Of a stretch of DNA of 64,000 nucleotides, positions 59,019-64,000 are shown in pieces. Below the pieces are notes generated by a model that ran no database searches, was not told the origin of the DNA, and saw nothing but the letters and a program-made list of their open reading frames with translations. Source of the stretch: Bradyrhizobium sp. AZCC 1693 (GTDB lineage Bacteria; Pseudomonadota; Alphaproteobacteria; Rhizobiales; Xanthobacteraceae); contig NZ_JAZHSD010000001.1 of assembly GCF_036924745.1 (NCBI RefSeq), positions 5,518,001-5,582,000 on the forward strand. Reading direction: 5' to 3'. Within the stretch, counting starts at the first letter, position 1, and the number at the start of each line of letters is the position of its first letter. Position numbers and translations under genes: made by a program.

Positions 59019-61549
59019 CCTCGCGCGTCTCCGTTCTTGCCGCTGTCGCGGCACTCGCGGCCGCGGTCTTCTATGCCGCCGTTGCCGACAGCTACGCGGT
59101 GTTCCTGATCGCGACCATCTCGCTGACGGCGATCGCCTGCATCGGCCTCAACGTGCTGCTCGGCCTTGCGGGGCAGATCTCGCTCGGGCACATCGGCTTC
59201 ATGGCGATCGGGGCCTACACGACCGTGCTTCTGATGGAGAAGGCAGGCTGGCCCTACCTTGCGGCGACGGCCGCCGCGATCACCCTCGTTAGCGTCGTCG
59301 GCGGGCTCCTCGCCATGCCTGCGTTGCGCGTGCGAGGTCCGTATCTCGCAATGGTGACGATCGCCTTCGGCTTCATCGTCGAGCACGGCACGATCGAATG
59401 GCGTGACCTGACGGGCGGTGGTAACGGCCTGATCTTGAGCGTGCCGCCGACCGTTTTCGGCCTTCAGCTGTCGGAACGGCATCTGGCGATCGCGGGCATC
59501 GTCTTGGTCTTTGCCGGGCTTATCCTGTTCGAGCGGCTGAAGCGAAGCGGCTGGGGCTACGCTATGCGCGCAGCCCGCGATACGGAGGTTGCGACCCGTT
59601 CGATCGGCATTGACCTTGTGCGCGTACGCACCGTGGCTTTCGTCATCTCGGCCGCCGCGATGGCGCTGGCCGGGGCCCTGTTTGCTCCACTCCAGGGCTA
59701 TATTAGCCCGAGCTCGTTCCCCTTCTTGCAATCGATTCTGCTGCTGTTCGGAGTGATGGTCGGCGGCGCCGGCTCGACTCTTGGGCCGGTGATCGGTGCT
59801 GCGCTCGTGGTGCTGCTGCCGGAATTGCTGTCCGACCTCGCGGAATATCGCCTGCTTGCATTCGGCGTACTGCTCTTCGCTGTGCTGCGGGTCGCTCCAT
59901 CCGGCGTTGTGGGACTCATCGAGCAGCTCGCTGCAAAATTCCTGCCGGCGCGATCGAAGGCCGAGGCGACCGCGGTTAGCGTCGAGCCGGTCGCCGACCT
60001 CGGCATCGAAAACAGCAGCCCGTCGCGCCTTGACGTCACAAACCTCTCGATCTCGTTCGGCGGTGTTCGCGCCGTCCAGGATGTGTCGTTCACTGCTGAA
60101 CCCGGTGCGGTGACCAGCGTCATCGGGCCTAACGGCGCGGGGAAAACCAGCGCGCTCAATCTGCTCTGCGGCTTCTATCGCCCCAAATCCGGCACGGTGA
60201 AACTTGGAGACCGCGACGTCACGGGCATGCCGTCGCACCAGCTTGCGCGTGTCGGCGTGGCGCGGACATTCCAGACGACGCAGTTGTTCGGCTCTCTCTC
60301 TATCATCGAAAACGTCCTACTGGCCGAGACCGCGGGCAGGCTCGGCGGCATCGTGTCCGCGCTTCACAACGATGGGAAGGACCGCTTCGCGCGATCCCTG
60401 TTGCGCTTTGCAGGCGTTGACGGCGATCCCGATCGGCGGGCCGACTCGCTGCCCCATGGCGAGAAGCGGCTGGTCGAGATTGCCAGGGCGCTCGCATTGC
60501 GGCCGAAGATCCTGCTGCTTGACGAGCCGGCCGCGGGTCTCTCGAAGGGCGACAAGCAGCGATTGACGATCCTGCTCCGCCGCATCTCGGATCTCGGGAT
60601 CGCGGTCATCATCGTCGAGCACGACATGCCGATGATCATGTCGCTCAGCGACCTCATCGTCGTGCTTGACGGCGGCAAGCGCATCGCGATCGGCGATGCA
60701 GCCGCCATCCGCAACGACCCGCTGGTCCGCAAAGCGTATCTCGGCGACGCGCCGTCGGGTGAACGCGGCCGCGCACCACGCCCGGCGAAGGAGGGCACGG
60801 CGCTGGAAGTCCGCGCGCTCGATTCCTTCTATGGCTTGTCGCGGGCGCTCACAGGGATCGACCTCACGGTCGCGCCGGGCGAGGCGGTTGCCGTGCTCGG
60901 CGCGAACGGCGCGGGGAAAACCACCCTGATGCGCTCGATTGCCGGTCTCGAACCGCCGCGGTCGACGGGAGAAATCCGGTTGTCCGACGCCCGCATCGAC
61001 AAGATGCCGGCCCATATCCGGGCCCGGGTTGGCGTCGTGCTGGTACCCGAGGGACGGCAGGTGTTTCCCGAACTGACGGTGCGGCAGAACCTGCAGCTTG
61101 GCGCCTACGCGCGCAAGGGTCTCGATCTCGACGCGGAAATCGAGGCGATATTTACCCGCTTCCCGCGCCTGAAAGAGCGCATCAATCAGCGCGCAGGCCT
61201 TCTGTCCGGCGGCGAGCAGCAAATGCTCGCGGTGGCACGCGGGCTTCTCACCGCGCCGAAGGTCCTGATGCTCGACGAGCCGTCGCTCGGGCTGGCGCCG
61301 CTTGTCGTCGATGAGCTGTTCGCGTCGTTCGAGCGGCTGCGCGTCGAAGGTATGACTCTGATCGTGGTCGACCAGATGGCCGGGCAAGCTCTTGCCCTGG
61401 CCGACAGGGCCTACCTGCTGGAGACAGGTGCCATCCTCAAAAGTGGCGCCGCTGGGATCATCGCCGAGGATCCTCTGCTCGAAGCCGCCTATCTCGGTGG
61501 GGAAGCCCAGGCCGGCGCCGCGCAGCGGTTCGCGGCCCAGGCCTCCTGA
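59015..61549 (+). CDS. LivM-LivG-LivF fusion: permease and two ATPases in one chain
   Basis: Single frame of 844 residues joining three normally separate transporter parts. Residues 1-310 are a LivM-type permease (GLAGQISLGHIGFMAIGAYT). Residues about 340-580 are LivG: Walker A GPNGAGKTS near 371, Walker B ILLLDEPAAGLSK, but the signature reads LPHGEKRLVEIA rather than LSGGQ. Residues about 605-830 are LivF: Walker A GANGAGKTT near 628, LSGGEQQMLAVARGL and VLMLDEPSLGLAP. The linkers are short, with no stop or frameshift. The fusion fixes 1:1:1 stoichiometry, and the two ATPases are non-identical, as in LivG/LivF pairs. Confidence 0.95.
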   Translation: MTSRVSVLAAVAALAAAVFYAAVADSYAVFLIATISLTAIACIGLNVLLGLAGQISLGHIGFMAIGAYTTVLLMEKAGWPYLAATAAAITLVSVVGGLLAMPALRVRGPYLAMVTIAFGFIVEHGTIEWRDLTGGGNGLILSVPPTVFGLQLSERHLAIAGIVLVFAGLILFERLKRSGWGYAMRAARDTEVATRSIGIDLVRVRTVAFVISAAAMALAGALFAPLQGYISPSSFPFLQSILLLFGVMVGGAGSTLGPVIGAALVVLLPELLSDLAEYRLLAFGVLLFAVLRVAPSGVVGLIEQLAAKFLPARSKAEATAVSVEPVADLGIENSSPSRLDVTNLSISFGGVRAVQDVSFTAEPGAVTSVIGPNGAGKTSALNLLCGFYRPKSGTVKLGDRDVTGMPSHQLARVGVARTFQTTQLFGSLSIIENVLLAETAGRLGGIVSALHNDGKDRFARSLLRFAGVDGDPDRRADSLPHGEKRLVEIARALALRPKILLLDEPAAGLSKGDKQRLTILLRRISDLGIAVIIVEHDMPMIMSLSDLIVVLDGGKRIAIGDAAAIRNDPLVRKAYLGDAPSGERGRAPRPAKEGTALEVRALDSFYGLSRALTGIDLTVAPGEAVAVLGANGAGKTTLMRSIAGLEPPRSTGEIRLSDARIDKMPAHIRARVGVVLVPEGRQVFPELTVRQNLQLGAYARKGLDLDAEIEAIFTRFPRLKERINQRAGLLSGGEQQMLAVARGLLTAPKVLMLDEPSLGLAPLVVDELFASFERLRVEGMTLIVVDQMAGQALALADRAYLLETGAILKSGAAGIIAEDPLLEAAYLGGEAQAGAAQRFAAQAS

Positions 61550-61567
61550 GGGGCGAGGAGCGAGCGG

Positions 61568-62515
61568 ATGTTTCACGGCGACGACGATTCCAACGGCAAG
61601 CTGCAGGACCGGTGCAGCATGCCGGTCGAGGGGCGCCCCGAGACTAGGGCGACCGCCGCCTGTGCCGCTGTGGAAATGGGGCTTCTCGCCAAAAAAGTGC
61701 TCCGCAATGGAGCCGCGGGTCAGGTTGTGACGGTGTTCGAGCGTTCATTCTACGCGACGCTCGGCGGGAACTGGATTTGCGTTGGACGACCCGACATCGG
61801 CTCAGGCCCGTTGCATCTGCTCGGCAACTTCGATTTGTCACGGCCGGCGATCGGCGATGCCGTGCGGGTTGCGGAATCCATCCTTTGGGTTGCCGGCGCG
61901 CCGCTCGCAGAGCTGGCCTCGGCGTCCGTGTGGGCGCCGAGCGCCGTGCCCCGCTGGTCGGAGGGCAGTCTGCGGCGCGGTCTGCATGCCGTCGATGAGA
62001 TTTGGAGAGGGGATCTGACCGCGGGTGGCTTGGCCTCCGCGGGATCTGGACGAACTCCAGTCGAAGCTGCATCCGCGCTGGTTCAGGCTGCCAGGCCTGG
62101 CCTTGTCGCTTTGGAGCGCATCGTCGCGCGTTCGGCTGGCGAGTCGGACAATATGTCCGGGCTTGGCGGCTTGATCGGTCTCGGGCCGGGCCTTACGCCG
62201 TCCGGCGACGACCTGATCGGCGGTGCGCTGATTGCGTTGGCCGCACTTGATCACACCGAGCGTCGCGACGTGCTGTGGGGCCGTTGCCTTACGCTGATCG
62301 CGCACACCAACGATATCAGCAGGATCCATCTGCAGGCCGCGGCGCTCGGCTACGGTGCGGCCGCGCTGCATGCCGCTATCCACGTAGTGATGAGTGGTCA
62401 GACCGCACGACTTCACCACGCCCTCAAGGCGTTGACTGCGGTCGGTCACACATCCGGACTGGACGCATTTGCGGGCAGTCTCATCGTCCTGCGCCACGCC
62501 ATTCGAAAGCAGTGA
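61568..62515 (+). CDS. DUF2877 protein (AllH/YlbF-like)
   Basis: Protein of 315 residues. The central LGGLIGLGPGLTPSGDDLIG segment is the hallmark of DUF2877, together with RSFYATLGGNWICVG early and ISRIHLQAAALGYGAAALHA later. The Escherichia coli member (YlbF, AllH) is one of three gene products linked to oxamate carbamoyltransferase activity in allantoin degradation. Here it is 18 bp after the fused transporter gene and ends in front of a strong terminator. It would act with the DUF1116 protein encoded after the terminator. Confidence 0.87.
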   Translation: MFHGDDDSNGKLQDRCSMPVEGRPETRATAACAAVEMGLLAKKVLRNGAAGQVVTVFERSFYATLGGNWICVGRPDIGSGPLHLLGNFDLSRPAIGDAVRVAESILWVAGAPLAELASASVWAPSAVPRWSEGSLRRGLHAVDEIWRGDLTAGGLASAGSGRTPVEAASALVQAARPGLVALERIVARSAGESDNMSGLGGLIGLGPGLTPSGDDLIGGALIALAALDHTERRDVLWGRCLTLIAHTNDISRIHLQAAALGYGAAALHAAIHVVMSGQTARLHHALKALTAVGHTSGLDAFAGSLIVLRHAIRKQ

Positions 62516-62559
62516 CGCGAGCGTCGCGGTTTCCATCAAATTTCGAGTTCTCCCAGACT

Positions 62560-62587
62560 GCTCCGAACAATGTTCGGAGCTTTTTTT
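62560..62587 (+). terminator. Rho-independent terminator after the DUF2877 gene
   Basis: GCTCCGAA (62560-62567) pairs with TTCGGAGC (62573-62580) across CAATG; two more pairs can form inside. Seven T residues follow at once. It ends the Liv-DUF2877 transcript and separates it from the NVGL/DUF1116 unit. Confidence 0.93.
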
Positions 62588-62660
62588 GTGATCGATATTC
62601 ATTCTGACCGAGCCCGCGACGCGATCGAGCACCGAAATTCCCTTTCAAGAAAATTCAGCC

Positions 62661-62687
62661 TTGACTAAGTAAGTGTTTTCTTATTAG
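62661..62687 (+). promoter_or_regulatory. Candidate promoter/operator C upstream of the NVGL/DUF1116 genes
   Basis: TTGACT (62661), GTAAGT (62669) and TTATTA (62681) repeat the elements and spacing of site A. CTAA and TTAG at its ends add symmetry. It lies directly after the terminator, so it is well placed as the promoter of the next operon. Confidence 0.5.
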
Positions 62688-62702
62688 CTCGACGAAACGG
62701 GA

Positions 62703-62915
62703 ATGAACTTGTTGGGGCAGGAGACGATGACGGATCAGGAAAGGCCACAGTATCAGCTATTGCTGGCGCGCAAGGTCGAAGTCGCAAATGTCGGGCTGGA
62801 GGGGTTCGTGAAGGACCTGCGCGACTGCGGCATCGACGTCGTTCATGTCGACTGGAAGCCGTCGGCGGGCGGAGATCCGCAGATGGCGGCCCTGCTTGCA
62901 AAGCTTGGTATATGA
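62703..62915 (+). CDS. Small stand-alone NVGL/VDW module (FdrA/AllG-associated)
   Basis: Protein of 70 residues, or 62 if ATG 62727 with GGGGCAGGAG upstream is used. VEVANVGLEGFVKDLRDCGI followed by DVVHVDWKPSAGGDPQMAAL resembles a short module that I recall at the end of FdrA-type proteins or next to DUF1116 proteins of oxamate carbamoyltransferase systems. Here it stands alone and overlaps the DUF1116 start as ATGA. A full FdrA/AllF gene is not seen in the window and may follow downstream. Its function as a separate subunit is unknown. Confidence 0.75.
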   Translation: MNLLGQETMTDQERPQYQLLLARKVEVANVGLEGFVKDLRDCGIDVVHVDWKPSAGGDPQMAALLAKLGI

Positions 62916-64000
62916 GGGCGCCGATGAAGCTGATTAAAGACGCAAACCAACAGGCGCTGGCTCGCATCCTCGAGGGTGAGCCGAGACTGATCGACATCGT
63001 CCCCGCAGGCCAGTTGATGAAGGGCCTGCGCGATCGAGTGATCCTTCACGCCGGCCCGCCGATCACCTGGGAGAAGATGTGCGGCCCCATGCGGGGTGCG
63101 GTGGCAGGCGCGATCGTCTTCGAGGAATGGGCGCCGGATCTCCGATCCGCGACGGAGCTCGCCGCCAGCGGCGGAATCCAATTTCACCCAAACCATCACT
63201 TCGGGGCGGTCGGTCCGATGACCGGCATGACGACGATGTCGATGCCGTTGTTCGTGGTCGAGAATGCGCGCTTCGCCAATCGCGCCTATTGCGCGATCAA
63301 CGAGGGGCTCGGCAAGGTCATGCGCTTCGGCGGCAACGACGCAAGCGTGCTGAAGCGGCTTGCCTGGTTGCGCGACGTCTTCGGGCCGGCTCTGGGCAAG
63401 GCGATCCGTGCCTCCGGCGGCGTCGACCTGAAATCGATCGTCGCGCGCGGGCTATCGATGGGCGACGAGCTGCATCAGCGCAATCTCGCCTGCTCGAGCA
63501 TTTTCCTCCGTGAGATCGCGCCCTGGATGGCGCGGACGTCGACCGACAATACGACTCTCGCCGAATGTTTGGCGTTCATCGGGCAGAACGATCAGTTCTT
63601 TCTGAACATCGCCATGGCGATGGGCAAGGCGATGACCGATCCCGCGAACGGCATTCGTGGTTCGACCATTGTCACGACGATGTGCCGCAATGGAACCGAC
63701 TTCGGCATCCGCGTCAGCGGGCTGGGCGAACAGTGGTTTACGGCTCCAGTCGAAATGCCGGAAGGCCTCTACTTTGCCGGCTATTCCGAGAAGGATGCCA
63801 ATCCGGATATGGGCGACTCCGCAATCGTCGAAACGATCGGGTTGGGTGGATTTGCGATGGCGGCGGCGCCGGCGGTTGCAGGCTTCGTGGGCGCCGGCGC
63901 ACCGTCCGAAGCTGGCAACTTCACCCGCTCGATGGGTGAAATCACCGTTGCGCAGAATCCGGAATGGACCATTGCCGCGCTAGACTTCGCAGGTGTGCCT
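62912..64000 (+). CDS. DUF1116 protein (AllG/YlbE-like), 3' end outside the window
   Basis: The frame from ATG 62912 (or 62924) stays open to the window edge, 363 codons. Conserved blocks match the E. coli YlbE/AllG protein as I recall it: ILHAGPPITWEKMCGPMRGA, HHFGAVGPMTGMTTMSMPLF, NRAYCAINEGLGKVMRFGG, FGIRVSGLGEQWFTAPVEMP and NPDMGDSAIVETIGLGGFAM. AllG, with AllF and AllH, is associated with transfer of a carbamoyl group between oxamate and phosphate. About 50-60 residues of the usual length (about 420) lie beyond the edge. It is translationally coupled to the small module upstream. Confidence 0.9.
   Translation, partial: MRAPMKLIKDANQQALARILEGEPRLIDIVPAGQLMKGLRDRVILHAGPPITWEKMCGPMRGAVAGAIVFEEWAPDLRSATELAASGGIQFHPNHHFGAVGPMTGMTTMSMPLFVVENARFANRAYCAINEGLGKVMRFGGNDASVLKRLAWLRDVFGPALGKAIRASGGVDLKSIVARGLSMGDELHQRNLACSSIFLREIAPWMARTSTDNTTLAECLAFIGQNDQFFLNIAMAMGKAMTDPANGIRGSTIVTTMCRNGTDFGIRVSGLGEQWFTAPVEMPEGLYFAGYSEKDANPDMGDSAIVETIGLGGFAMAAAPAVAGFVGAGAPSEAGNFTRSMGEITVAQNPEWTIAALDFAGVP

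Noticed and set aside
1..64000. CRISPR arrays, rRNA genes, phage structural genes or toxin-antitoxin pairs
   Set aside because: No regularly spaced direct repeats, rRNA-like sequence, capsid or tail genes, or recognisable toxin-antitoxin pairs were found on reading the window.

Overview
The window is high-GC DNA with short intergenic gaps, many ATGA overlaps and a catabolic and regulatory gene set typical of Alphaproteobacteria. A Bradyrhizobium/Rhodopseudomonas-type member of the Nitrobacteraceae is most likely, judged from gene content only. No rRNA, CRISPR array, replication gene or complete tRNA was seen. It reads as accessory chromosome: catabolic operons with their own regulators and transporters, broken by recombination scars.

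Region by region. 0.5-1.7 kb: IS91-type remnant in which a tyrosine recombinase and a transposase are fused by a deletion. 1.7-5.9 kb: OmpR-type response regulator divergent from a di-heme cytochrome c peroxidase and a large DAHL-type sensor kinase. 6.1-11.3 kb: RTX protein with its type I secretion ABC transporter and membrane fusion protein. 11.4-14.7 kb: DUF3455, AraC, GFA and OsmC genes and a reductase fragment. 14.8-22.2 kb: GntR regulator divergent from an aminotransferase / TRAP transporter / amidase / hydratase operon. 22.6-24.6 kb: LysR and GntR regulators and a truncated racemase.

24.6-36.9 kb is the most unusual part. Copies of a hairpin repeat (A 24.6, B 27.7, half-copy E 30.1, C 33.1, D 36.9 kb) separate four segments, each holding one transcription unit: H-NOX plus GAF-GGDEF-EAL; a NIT-domain chemoreceptor; an MHYT-GGDEF-EAL protein; and a molybdenum hydroxylase with its cytochrome. 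Half-copy E follows a tRNA-Arg-like 3' half, and the repeats carry a sequence close to that tRNA end. This suggests recombination- or attachment-site-derived boundaries. Copy A cuts a racemase gene whose GntR-racemase arrangement recurs intact at 48.6-50.2 kb.

37-45.7 kb: acyl-CoA ligase, a 1016-residue P450-diflavin reductase fusion, an HSL-type hydrolase, a GntR/UTRA regulator and a class III PhaC-like protein. 46.4-51.6 kb: MFS transporter, maleate isomerase-like protein, GntR, racemase-like protein and hydantoinase. 51.9-64 kb: a gamma-glutamyltransferase-like Ntn hydrolase, TetR, cytosine deaminase-like and PuuE-like hydrolases, a Liv-type ABC transporter with permease and both ATPases fused in one chain, a DUF2877 (AllH-like) protein, a 70-residue NVGL/VDW module and a DUF1116 (AllG/YlbE-like) protein cut by the window end. 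Together the last two regions look like uptake and stepwise hydrolysis of a cyclic or linear ureide ending at oxamate/carbamoyl chemistry. That pathway is inferred from family membership and gene order.
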